Assembly (NCBI GenBank): GCA_964590225.1
Contig: CAZPWS010000029.1
Span: 1-42,429, forward strand
Reading direction: 5' to 3'
Source: JAEUSG01 sp964590225
GTDB lineage: Bacteria; Fibrobacterota; OXYB2-FULL-49-7; JAEUSG01
DNA length: 42,429 nucleotides
Part shown: positions 15,539 through 27,400 of the stretch, in pieces
Layout: each line of letters starts with the position of its first letter
Numbering within the stretch: position 1 is the first letter of the stretch
Program-made: the position numbers and the translations under genes
Notes under the pieces: model-generated
What the model was told of the DNA's origin: nothing
Seen by the model: the letters and a program-made list of their open reading frames with translations, nothing else
The model's database searches: none

Positions 15539-18450
15539 CTTATAGCAAAGACTCCAGAAAGCCCGTATATTAGGGAGTTAATTCGGCTTATTATTCTAAT
15601 TGTGTAATTGTTACCTCCAGCTCTCTGTGTTGATGGTGTCCAAATGTACTGCCCATTGTTATTTATTGAAGTCGCGATAGTTTCAATAACGCTTGCTCCG
15701 TCGTATAGAAAAATGTCAACGCTTCCCCCTATGGCAAGGTTGTCTGTCCATTGAATGGTGTGCGGTGTTTGTGGAATCAGAGTAGCACCGGCCGAGGGTG
15801 AATTAACGGTAAAACTAAACTGTGTTGAGTCGTAGCCGTCTAATTTTATTCTGTAGCTTCCTGTTCTGTTGCCGGTAACAAGTATTATTAGGTCTGTGCT
15901 GTTGAGCGAAAGCCATGACAATACCGGATTAGGACTCAGAAATGTAGTGTTTGTGGAAGTTATTAGAGTTTGCATGTCTGCCGAGTAAACAGATATTGAG
16001 GGATAAAGTGAATCCATGGTTTCCACTCTGTATAGCCTATTTCTTTGTGTGGTAAAGCCAATATAGTCTTTATCCTGATAAGTCAAAGATCTTGTTTGGT
16101 AGCCTGCTCCTATTACGATTGCTGATGCTTGTGAACTTGTATCGTCTGGTTCGTAAATGTCTCCTGGTACGCCGGCAATAGAGAAAGAGTCGCTTAATGC
16201 AAATATCTGTGCGTTAGAATTTGCCTGGATTCTGACTTGATAGCCATTGCCAGACGCAAGACCCGACGGAATTACTACGCTTTGCGTGCCGTCATTTGCA
16301 GTTGACGAAGAGAGCGTATATATAAAAGAGCCTCTTCTGTAAAGATAGAGCCTCACGATTTGGGCAAAAAGGGCAGTATCTGCTGTCCATTGGACAGTGT
16401 AAGAGCTGCCAGCTGACCATGTTGAATAAGATGTTGGTGCAGAAAAGCTTGCCATGTTGTTGGAGGAGTATTCACGAACCGAGAGATTGTATTGCCCGCT
16501 GTACGAGGTGCTGTATTGTGAAATTCGTAGCTTGTAATTTGCCGTTGATGTACATGGCCAAACCATTTTGGGTGATAAACCACTTGCGCTGCTTAATAGC
16601 GTGGCTTGCGTACCGGCGAAAAGATTCATAGATAGATAGAGGCCTGACGCGCTTAGGACATAAAGGCTATCTTTTTTCCCTTGGAAAGACACCCAGTCAG
16701 TGTCGCCGTACGATAATGTGCGGGATTGAATGGTCCCATTTGTTGGTATGGCTTTTGATTGATTGAAATTATTGTCGATCTCAAAACTATCCCGTTCGAT
16801 GCCGTTAATAGAGAAATAGTCGCTGTACCCAGATATGTCTGGATTGTATCTGTCTGAAATTCGAACTCTGTACCGATTTCCCGAAACCATTCCTAAAGGT
16901 ACAGACCATGAGTATGTTCCATTAGTATTGGGACTATACAAGTACGAGCTTGATAGCGAGAAAAGGGATGTCGTATCATCATAAAGATGGAGATACAGAT
17001 AGCTACCAATGAAAAAGAGTGAGTCTCTCTTCCACGATAAAGTTGTTGTATTGCCAGCCGTGATTACACTGCTTTCAGCAGGGAAACTAAAGCTAACAAG
17101 GTTAACAGAATCAATAGATGTAAGTGATAGGCCGTAGTCGCCATATCCTCCAGAATAGTATGAACGGATCATAACATAGTGCATACCAGCCGCATCGGCT
17201 TTCCAAACTAAAGATTTTGTTGAGTTATAGAAATATGTTAGGTACGAAGTACTGGCTCCTTTGTAAAGATATACATAAAGAGGCGTTGTCCCGTGTGTCG
17301 CAATAAGATAGGATTTTCCGGAGTCGGCTTGAAATGATACCCAGTCTGTATCGGAGTATGTGATGTTCCTCTGCTGAATAGTTCCATTCAAGACAATTGA
17401 AGATGCGTTGGTACGGTTATTATCATTTTCGTACGCATCAGCAGTAAGACCGGAAATGCTGAAGGTGTCGCTGAACACATATATGCCCGGATCTTGTTGG
17501 CTCGAAATTTTGATTCTGTACCTTCCTGAAAGTTGGTAGGCCGGTAATGTCCATGAGTATGAACCGGTATTGCTTTGGTATGTCGATAAGGATTGTGCCA
17601 GGGAATCGCCACGAAAGAGGTCGATTCGGGTGTAAGAACCAGGATTTCCCGTAGAGCCCCAATTTATCTCGTATGTGCTACCAGCTGCCCATGTAGACAG
17701 GGAGGTTGGGTTAATGATTGTGTAGCTTCCGTAATACTGAGATCTGATTGTAAAGTAGTTGCTGAATGTTTTGATAGATGAATCGGCTGTGCTGTAAATC
17801 ATGATTCTATATCTGTTACTGCTGCCTAATGGCGTTTGGACATTCGACCATGTATAGGAGCCTGATGTGCCGCTTATGTACTGTGAAGATCGTATAGTAT
17901 AGGCGAACGAGGTGTCCATGTACAGTCTAATGCCGGCATAGGAACCTATGTTGCCGGATATTGCCCAGCTTATTGACATTGAGGAGCTTATGGTCGCGCT
18001 GTCACCTGCGGTTGGACTTGTTACGGTAATCGAACCTGAGTAGTTTGAGAATATTCTAAAATATGCCCCGAAATCCCATTTTGATGTGTCTGAGTATTCT
18101 GCAATACGAATTCTGTAGTTTTCGCTGGAAGGAAGCGAGTTAACATACCATGTGTGTGATCCATCATTTGCGGTGTAGCTCGTAATAGTAGATATAAGCG
18201 TGTCGCTCCTAAATAACTGAATAGAGACAGGCGAAGAGGGGGCAATAGATTGTGATGCCCAGTAAATTGTAAAATTATTTCCTACTCTTACAGAGTCGTA
18301 ATAGGTTGGTGCCATTATGTGTGCGTTACCGTTTCTTGTCGCCCCTGGTAGAGGGGTAGATGGACCGGTTGGGCCGGAAGAATTCTTTTCACAGGAGCCC
18401 ATAAGTATAACGACAGAAATAAGGAAAAATAGAACAAAATATTTTTTCAT
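15532..18450 (-). CDS. Lipoprotein alternating Kre9-like and PPC-like domains
   Basis: A 972-residue lipoprotein (signal VVILMGSC, lipid cysteine 20). The rest is a chain of beta domains. Six units resemble the Kre9/KNH Ser-Thr-rich Ig-like fold: each starts with a SP/AP(T/S) strand, has an aliphatic-x-W core such as ISWAISG, a YRI.I strand, and ends with FSI or YFTI. Three pre-peptidase C-terminal-like units begin D(A/S/I)YE.D(N/D) and contain DWVSFQ; they stand between Kre9 units 3-4, 4-5 and 5-6. Such proteins cover the cell surface and may bind polysaccharide. The GGGG ribosome site lies 8 bases before the ATG. The gene follows the giant with a 45-base gap and is the last of the exported cluster. 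Confidence 0.82.
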   Translation of the reverse strand: MKKYFVLFFLISVVILMGSCEKNSSGPTGPSTPLPGATRNGNAHIMAPTYYDSVRVGNNFTIYWASQSIAPSSPVSIQLFRSDTLISTITSYTANDGSHTWYVNSLPSSENYRIRIAEYSDTSKWDFGAYFRIFSNYSGSITVTSPTAGDSATISSSMSISWAISGNIGSYAGIRLYMDTSFAYTIRSSQYISGTSGSYTWSNVQTPLGSSNRYRIMIYSTADSSIKTFSNYFTIRSQYYGSYTIINPTSLSTWAAGSTYEINWGSTGNPGSYTRIDLFRGDSLAQSLSTYQSNTGSYSWTLPAYQLSGRYRIKISSQQDPGIYVFSDTFSISGLTADAYENDNNRTNASSIVLNGTIQQRNITYSDTDWVSFQADSGKSYLIATHGTTPLYVYLYKGASTSYLTYFYNSTKSLVWKADAAGMHYVMIRSYYSGGYGDYGLSLTSIDSVNLVSFSFPAESSVITAGNTTTLSWKRDSLFFIGSYLYLHLYDDTTSLFSLSSSYLYSPNTNGTYSWSVPLGMVSGNRYRVRISDRYNPDISGYSDYFSINGIERDSFEIDNNFNQSKAIPTNGTIQSRTLSYGDTDWVSFQGKKDSLYVLSASGLYLSMNLFAGTQATLLSSASGLSPKMVWPCTSTANYKLRISQYSTSYSGQYNLSVREYSSNNMASFSAPTSYSTWSAGSSYTVQWTADTALFAQIVRLYLYRRGSFIYTLSSSTANDGTQSVVIPSGLASGNGYQVRIQANSNAQIFALSDSFSIAGVPGDIYEPDDTSSQASAIVIGAGYQTRSLTYQDKDYIGFTTQRNRLYRVETMDSLYPSISVYSADMQTLITSTNTTFLSPNPVLSWLSLNSTDLIILVTGNRTGSYRIKLDGYDSTQFSFTVNSPSAGATLIPQTPHTIQWTDNLAIGGSVDIFLYDGASVIETIATSINNNGQYIWTPSTQRAGGNNYTIRIISRINSLIYGLSGVFAISQ

Positions 18451-18495
18451 GTAAAATTCCCCAGTATTTTAATTGAAGTATAGGAGAATTATAGT

Positions 18496-21400
18496 TTATT
18501 TGGCACTGCTTACAGCAAATCTAACCTTTGCTTTTACTCCGCTCCCTTTGCGTGATATCTGTGCAATATAAACCCCACTAACGCAGTCAGTACCGTTTCT
18601 ATTCCGTCCATCCCATGCTATTTCGTTAACTCCAGCTCTGCCACCGTTTAAACCAGCAACAAAGCCCCACTGTTTTACAGCATTGCCGCTTCTGTCGAAA
18701 ATTATAAGATCAACATTACAGTCGGTAGATAGCCTATATCGTATGAAACCATTTCTTTTTATGCCAATTCTGTACGGAGATGGAACCATGTGTAGTTCGG
18801 TTATTTTAAGCGGTATATCGTTGGTTAGATTTTGCTGTTTATTGTTTTTGTTTCCAGTTTCGAAAATATAGCGCCACAATCTAAAGGAAGAAACGCCTTT
18901 GTTTATGAAAAAAGAATCAGAAACAGATACTATGGGGGTAGTTGCGAGCTGAAACACTGTGTCCTTGAAGTCGTTAAGGCAAAAGAGCCAGCCATTAGCA
19001 TAATGAAAAGAATTATTTTGTTTTTCGGATGTAAGTTTAAATCGGGAATAAATTGTCGCGGAGTCTCCTTCCAATTCAACAACCGGGCTGCCTATTCGTA
19101 CTCTTGCAGTCGCGCTTTTGTATCTGATGTCCAGTATGCTGCCGTTTTCCAGAAGCGCTGGATTTATCTTTCCCCAAATGTATTCATTATCATTTGGTTT
19201 GGCAGGTGTAATGTCAATTTTATCTGTATAGTTTGATATCTCAAGAGCAGAAAGATCAGATTCGCTTCTACTTGCGCTAAGTCTAATGTTGATTACTTTA
19301 TTAATGGTTGTACCGCTTGTTGGACTCGTGATTAAAATGGATTTGATATTATTCTTGCCCATAAACTGTCGCCCTGTCCAGCCAATTTCTCCTCCGACTG
19401 ACGAGGCTGTTTTCGCCGGAGATTCGGGAAAAAGATCGTAATTACCCAGCGGCCTGAATAGCGGATTTACGAATAGTGTAGTGGAACTATCGAGCCCTTC
19501 AACCGATTCTGCCCAGCCGAGAACATTATTAAAATAGAGTGAATAGCTCGCCTGAATATCGGCGGACATCTTTTGGATAGCATATGAGGCAGAGTTGGCT
19601 ATTATGCTGTTCAGTAGTATAAGCGAACCGCCTACAATATTTATCGCCGCAAGATTATTCACAAATGTACAATATTTAACAGTGCCATTGGAGTTTGTGA
19701 TCTGCAATCCTTCGGAAGAAAACCCATTAAAGAGAACATTTGAAATTGTAAACTCAACAGTGTTACCAATATTTATGCCAACATTTCCGGAAGAATCAAG
19801 GTGGCAGTCGCTGATTGATACAGAGTTGCATGCGCTCAAGGCTATGCTGTATCCTGCATCAAGCGAAGCTAATGTCCCCTGAGAAATCTTTAATTCTTTT
19901 AGAATTACATTGTCAAAAGCTGAAATATTAGCACCATTATTGTTAATAAATAATGTGCATCTCACCATAGATAGTATTTGGCCATTCCGTGCTTCAAGAA
20001 TCTGTCCGTTGCCTGTAAGCTTAACCCCTTCTATGTGTAACGAACCTACTATCGTAAATGGTGTAGCGCCGCAGGAAAGTGTTACGCCACCAGTTTCGGA
20101 CTGTATTCTTTGGCCACTCTTAAAAGAAACAGATTCATTGTATTCGCCGGGACGAATGATTATGGTGCTGTTGACTGTTGAGGCGGCTATTGCCTCGGTA
20201 ACAGTTTTAAAGGGAGATAGGGAGGAACCATTTCCGCCATCCGTTGCATTTTTATCAACAAATAGAACGGATGCATCGATTTTTGATATCCTGACCGTTG
20301 ATGGAGTTGCCCAATTTATAGCAGCATCTTTTGCTGTGACCGTGATTGTATTAATCCCGCTAATAAGTAGGTAGTTACTAAAGATAAATGTTGTACCGTG
20401 TGGGGGATATAGCGTATCGCTTCCACAAATAATAGTGGTGTTCTGGTCGTCAACAATTCCGGCAATATTCACGGAGTTAGCCGTGGTTATAAAATTATCA
20501 GTAGGTGATGTTATTGATATTACTGGGGCAATATCATCGTGGTTTATTGTTAAAAATTTTGTGTCGGTAAGGCCGGTGGAATCTTCCGCAACAATTTTTA
20601 ATACTGTAGTGCTGTTTAACTGGAGCGATATAGGAAGGGAATAGTAAGCAGTATCGCCCGATTGTGTAAAAGATATTGGTTCGTTCTGAATTGAGATGCG
20701 TTTTGTTTTTGAATCAATTACCTTGCCAGACAGGATGGGGGTTTGCTGTGAAGTGTAGCTTCCGTTGGCGGGTGAGGTTTCTGTTAATCGAGGAGGAATG
20801 CCAATCTTAATAGAAATGTTAAGGGTATCGCTAACCCCAAATCTGTTAAGTGCAATAATCTGGAGGGGAAACTGTTCCCACTCACCCTGAATAAAGATTG
20901 TACCCACAAACGAATGCAGTTGTCCTATCTTTGTTACGGCTATGGATTTGTTGTCAAGAGGTGTTCTTACAACTAACGATTTGATGGATGCTCTTGACTC
21001 AATAGTCCCTTCTATTGGAATAAACTTTGTGCCGGAATCGTTAGTTATTATTGAACCGTTAAGAGGCGAAATCATTGTAATAATTGGTTTTGCAGTATCG
21101 CGTGTAACTACTACTTTTTTAAAGTCCGACGCCCCACTTGAGGAAGAGAGTGCTTTGATATTAAAGGTATTGACTCCAAGAGCGAGTGGTTTTACGCAAA
21201 AGAAAAATGTTGAGTCGAAGCGTGTGCTTCCATCGAGCCTTTCGTCATTAACCGTTAGTGAAGCGTTTGGTGAGTTTACAAAACCGGATAGCTCTACTGA
21301 AGGATTATTCGTGGAGTCCAATTGTGTGGGGCTTGTTAAAACAAGGCGGAACAGATTCCCATTTGGTACTATGCGGAATACATACTTTTCGCTGCTGTTG

Positions 21401-24400
21401 TTTAACGCGGAGTCTGTAGCGCTTACGGTAATTACATATTCACCCCCATTTTGAAGTGTAATGAACTCTTTTTTATAACTGCGCCCATTAAGCGATACTA
21501 ACTGCTCTTTAAGATATGGTTCGTTAATTAATACTTTTGCTGCGGTAATTGGTCCCTCAATCTCCCAAACATTATCATGTCCTTTTTTCCATCCTTTAGT
21601 ATAGAGAGGAGGAATGTTGCTTATGCTTATTTCTGGGGGGGTATAATCAATTACAAAGTTCAATGTTGTGTCTGTAATGACGGTTCCTCGCCGAATAATC
21701 GCTGCGTATAGAGTGTGTCTGCCTTCGGCGAATATTTCCATCCCTTTCTTGAATGGTTTGTTATTAATCAAGGCAACGGTTGAGTCAGTGATCTGTCTAT
21801 TTTTGAATTCAACTTCAGGTTTAACGGTATGATTAAGCCATCGGCGATAGATGTTATTGATTCTGATTGCTGCGGATGTGTCTGAGTAAACACCAACAAT
21901 TGACCGATAGGGTGCAAAAGCGCCAATGAGGGAGTGTTTGTCGCTGCTGTAAATACATGGTGAGTGGGGTAGTGGACGAAAATCAGACGAATCTGGATTC
22001 GCAAGCATCGGATTAAAAGAAAGAATACCATTATACTTAGTGTGTGGAATACTTTTGGGCCAGTTTACCGTATGGCTAATTGCAATGATGTTCGTGTCTG
22101 TGGGTAGTATTGACATCTTTGTGTTAAGGAAAATTGAATTTTTTACACTTATTAACCCGCTATTTACCGATTTAACCCCAGACATATTGGTGGCAAAGGT
22201 GGCTTTTTGAATTGAGAGATTTGCAGAGCCAGAACAAATTATTGATGTGTTGTTATTGCTAAACAGACAGTTGTTGATATGGTGCCTTCCACCATGAAGC
22301 CTCAATGCTTCGTTGCTACCGATAAAACTGCATGAATCGAATTGGGAATTGGAATTTACTACACTAATTCTGGAATGTTCTCCTTGTATTGACATGTTAG
22401 ACAAACGGCCGCCATTATTAAATAGCAGCGTTCCGCTGATAAATGATTTTGCGGGAAATGGATTGCGGTTTTTAAAGTTGCTATTGTATCCACCAATAAG
22501 TGTTAAGGGAAAAGCTATTGTGTCTAACGATGAATAGTTTCCATTGGCGATTAGGATAATGTCGTGACTGGCAGATTTTCGTATTGCTGCTTTTATACTC
22601 TTTAGTGGTTGTTCTGCTGATCTGCCTCCATTAACATCACTTCCCGCCTTCGCGCAGAGGAAAAGTGTGTCGCCAACAAATTCATGAAAGCCGGGATCTA
22701 TTCCGATTCCTGCAAAAGCTTCCTCTCTCTTATTTATCCCCTTGTCTATTATTGGTGAATTTCGATTTAGTAGAAAGCGATTTGAGATTGAAGGATTCAG
22801 ATTAGATATCGATGGTTCGCATAGCGGGCCATTAAACGAAGAATTTCCATCTCCCTTAATTGTTTTTTTCCAGCCGCTAACTGCGGAGAAAACGGTATTG
22901 AGTGCGTTTATGCTGGAAAGGGTATCTGTTTGAATTTTTGCCGATGCAATGGTTACATTAATTAAAGAAATAGTGCTGTTATTGAGCTTAATAAGATTTT
23001 TGATGGCACATCTATAAAAAGTTGTTGAGTTGTCTTTAATACCACAGCCGGAGTCAAAAACAATTCCGCTTATATGCTGAGAACCTTCAAGCTTGACATG
23101 GTTTAAAAATATAGTTTGGTTTAATGCTGGAACTGGTGATTTGTCAGACGGTTTCCATCCCCCTTGAACAATAATATTTTTACCGGCCAATGGCTTAAAG
23201 GTGTATGTGCCAAAAGCAATTTTAATGGTGTCGCCGGAAAGTGCTGCGCTATATGCTTCGTCTGCTGTCTTGAAAGCATCAATCCATGATTTTCCTCCAC
23301 CAGAAACAAGTACAGCTCCGTTTACATAAAATGTTCGTGTTGGGCGCTTAAAAATAGAAAAAGTGGACCAGTGGTCTGTTTCGGCGGTTATGGTCATTAA
23401 TCCAAGCCCATTTGTTTCCTCACCGTGGACTACAAACGCTTCCTTGCCAGCAAGTTTTTCTTGCGGTATTCCATTCCTATCTGTTTTAAAATAGGATGTA
23501 ATTGAGTTCTCTATTATGTCAATAGTTCCATCCGCTTTAATATTATAAAGATTTAAATTTGCATCTAACCAGCCATTGCTCTTGGCCTCGTTAAATGTAA
23601 AGTTGATTGTAAGTTTTGGCCTGTTTTCGGGCGTAAAAGATGCGGGGGACGGGCGCAATTCCATTATTGGCCCAACAGGGTTCATTTTTGGCTGGCTTGT
23701 TAATGCAAGTTCATTAAGTTTTCGGGGTGTTGCCGATACAAAAGCTGTATCGCCCCAAGCGGCAAGCGATGAGCCCGCTATGTCAACTCTACTGCGTGAA
23801 TAGGTCGAGTACAGTGACTGATCGCTTTTACCCGCAAACTGACCGGCAAAAAGCGTCTGCATTGCCTGATATACTTTTCCATCGCGTCGTACCTGAAGTA
23901 AAAGTGTATTGCCGCCGCAAAGTCCTCCAATATCCCAGTATGCAATTGTGCGGTCAAATGTGGCGCTATTATTTGTCTCTTTATGTGTAATCACTGGAGA
24001 AATTTGTTTCCACCCACTTCCATTACGCACAAGAAGTCGATATTCACCAACTGCCCTTCCACGAACCTCTACAACTCTTTTTGGATTAAATACATTGTCT
24101 TTCAGTTTTATTGTAAAACGGTCGTGGAGGTCGTTAAGTCCTGTTCCACCAGCAGTAACCTCTTGAATCTCAAACTCTCTGTTCGGTTCACCGTTAATGT
24201 GCCGTATATCTATGCGCCAGTTTTCAGCCGAAGTTGCGGGGTTATCATAAAGAACCCCTTTTTGCTTGTCAAAGCAATAGAGCGCGCGGGAATCGTTTGA
24301 TAAAGCGAACTTTGGATATGCATCGCTGATATTATACTCCTGACTAAAAGCAAAACCATGTGGCGCGAATGGTACTGGATCGCTCATAATGTATCCACGG

Positions 24401-27400
24401 CTATTTTCGTCGATAACCAGATTCCCATTGTTGTCTAAGCTATCGAGAATATCCTCGCCACTATTTTGAAGTGCCGGATCCTCATCTGTTGACCATGGTG
24501 GTGGACCATTAAGTGGTACAAAGTTAATAACAGCGCTGCCGCCATCGAGAAGCTCTTTTGCCGTTAACGGGATTGATGATTGAATTGATGTAATCTTGAT
24601 TGACGGTATTACATTGGCCCCATACTTTTCGATATTTCCACTGTTTATGACAGGAAATTTGTACTCGCCGTTTGCAAGCAGCGTTACTCTGCCGCTCCCT
24701 TTGTATTCCGTTTTATCGTTAACGCTTATTCGCTTTGATAATGCTGTAATGGATTCGGGAGGCGGATTATACCACAAATAGTCAATTTTACCATCCTTAT
24801 TCTGGTCAAGGCCATCGCCTGGCCCATATCTTACATTGCCATTGAACGGTGGGATAAACTTGAGGGAAGTATCGCTTCCTGGTAGTTTTTGGGCGAGAAG
24901 AGCTGGAGAGGTAAGGTTTAGAGAGTCCAATCCATTTACCGTTATTGGCCAGTCGATATGCATTGCCGACTTTCCAATGGCATCTGGTTCTAAACAGTAA
25001 ACCATTAACGCTCTTGGCCCTTCGTCTCCTTCAATTCTTATTTTACTCTGCATAGCGTCTTGCTCAGTAATTCGCATGGTGTAGTTCTCGGCTGCATCAG
25101 GAAGTTTTCCCGGACTAAAGCAACTTGACCAGCCAAACTGTTTGTATGTGCCAGCATCTGGACGGCAGGCTAATCTAAATTCCCAGAATGGCATTTCGAC
25201 GCTCTTTTCGGTCTGTTTTTCCAGTCCATCGAAATAGAGAGGACGGTATTTCCCCTTTTCGTTTTGCAAAAATTTAAAGTCAAATATCTGTACATGCTGG
25301 TCGCTTACATATTTTTTTAGCTCCTCGTTTTTATCGTCAATTCTATTAATCAAGTCATTATCGAGACCATCTTTTGATATTATTCCCTTGCCTTTATCAT
25401 AAAAAATTGGATTTTCGCTGTCCCATGTTGTATATCGATTAACAATATTATTATAGCCATGCTGGGTGTAGTTAGGGTCCCATATTTCCGGTCTTACACC
25501 AACCTCAATAGACACCTGATACTGAAAAAATCTCGCCTTATCGTCTGGTGAACGGCTTTGACGCTTTAATATTACACGAAACTGCCCAAATTGAGTCCCT
25601 TCAATTTTTTCATAGTCGGTGGCAAGCTCCGGTTTCTTTTCAATAATGTTTTCATACTCTTCTTTGGATATATAGTCTCCAGATTGATCCATTCTATTGC
25701 GGTAAAAAACCTCTTTGTTAAGTGCATAGCATTCGGTTGTTCCATTAAATTCCATGTCTGACGGAATAGAAATAGTTTCAATCGCGGCGTTTGCCCAGCC
25801 ATCGGGGTTTTCAGGTCCGTTATAGCTATTTTTTAGGAAATAGACATGCAGTATTGGAAGACCATTACTGCCTACAAAGGCACGCTGACGCAAATATGGC
25901 CAGTCTGTTGATGCTGTAAACGATAGCGGGTGCTTGTTGATGCCTTTTATACTGTCCGAAAAATCGAAATGGCCTGTGTTGGTGTTGGTAATGAAGCGCT
26001 GCTTATAGGAACTTTGTTCCTTGAATAATCTGGCGCCAGTCCAACTTCGCGGGTAGTATTGCGCTTCCAAATACATTCGCACTTTATAGTTAAGCCTTTT
26101 AAAACCTCGTCGGGCCTTTACTGTAAACCGTTGAAATCTGTGAGGATAAACAAGCTGCTTTCCCGATGGTTTATAAGTATATGTGAAAGGAATATCCGGA
26201 TACGATACCCCAGTCCCGAAAGCCATCCATCGCAGACCGCTTTTGCCTGAGACAACAGCCGCTTTTCTACCCTGATAGTCAATTGTGGTATCTCCTTGAA
26301 CAGATAGCGCAGCAATAAGTGGATCGTTAATAACTGTAATTACTTTGAATGTAAACGGTTTAGAAGTGTCTGTTGCGTATGCTGAATTATTATTTGCATC
26401 CGGCTTGAGGCGCAGTACAAGTTTGTATCGCCCTTCGGGTATAAGCTGGTTTTCATGTATGTTGAAATTCCATGTGTAGGTGCAGGCAGGCGCGGAGTCG
26501 CTCCTGCCATATACAAGTGTATCTATAAATAACGGTGTGCTGTTGCTTGCCTTGTCAATAAGGTAGCAGGAGAGATAGCCGCTTCCAAAAGGGCGGTATC
26601 GCAGGGTTAATTCACGGTAAAATGTTGTAGTATCCATTTCAAATAAGGTGTCAGATAGCCCTTCAATCCGGACACCATAAGGAAAAGAAGAATTAACCTC
26701 TTTCGATGCAGATGCCCGCCCAATACCATTAATTCCATAAGCTGTCGCGACAATTTTATACTTGCCTGGCTGTGGAAAAAAGCCAAACCGGTTATAACCG
26801 CTCCAGTAAAAGGACCGTTCGCTTACAGCCCCTACGGTAAATAGACCGCCACCACGGCTTAAAGGTTTTGCTCCAAGAAAGACCCATGGTGCAGTACGAT
26901 ATGGTATTGATTCGGTTTTTATGTCAAGGCTTGAAGCTTCTGAAACAAAAGATATTTCACCCTTTGTTGAGTCGGTGAAATAGATTGAATTTGTGCTGCC
27001 ATTTTCCGAAAAGCTAAAGTCCGCGCATTTTAAGGGATCGCTAAAATCCTTGGCAATGCCACAGAACCGCACAAAACAGTCAAAGCGGGTGCCGCTACCG
27101 GCGCTATTCCATTTTATATACCATCTTTCACCCTTCTTGTAAATAAACAGGCCGAGCCGGTTAAAGGTTGAAGGTTCTCCGCTTCCGCTGCTATCTGCTA
27201 AAACATCTCGGAAAATGGTGTCGGCAACAAGTTCACCAGACGGGGAAAAAAGGGATAATTTTGTATCATAAAGTTTCGTTCCACTTCCCGAAATTCGTAC
27301 AGAAAACTTTTTTTGATCCCGGCCATTAAAGCGGATGGGATTATCTTCGGGGGGTATAATCGTCATGCTTACGCTGCTATTGTTTAAAAGCGAGCTCTCT

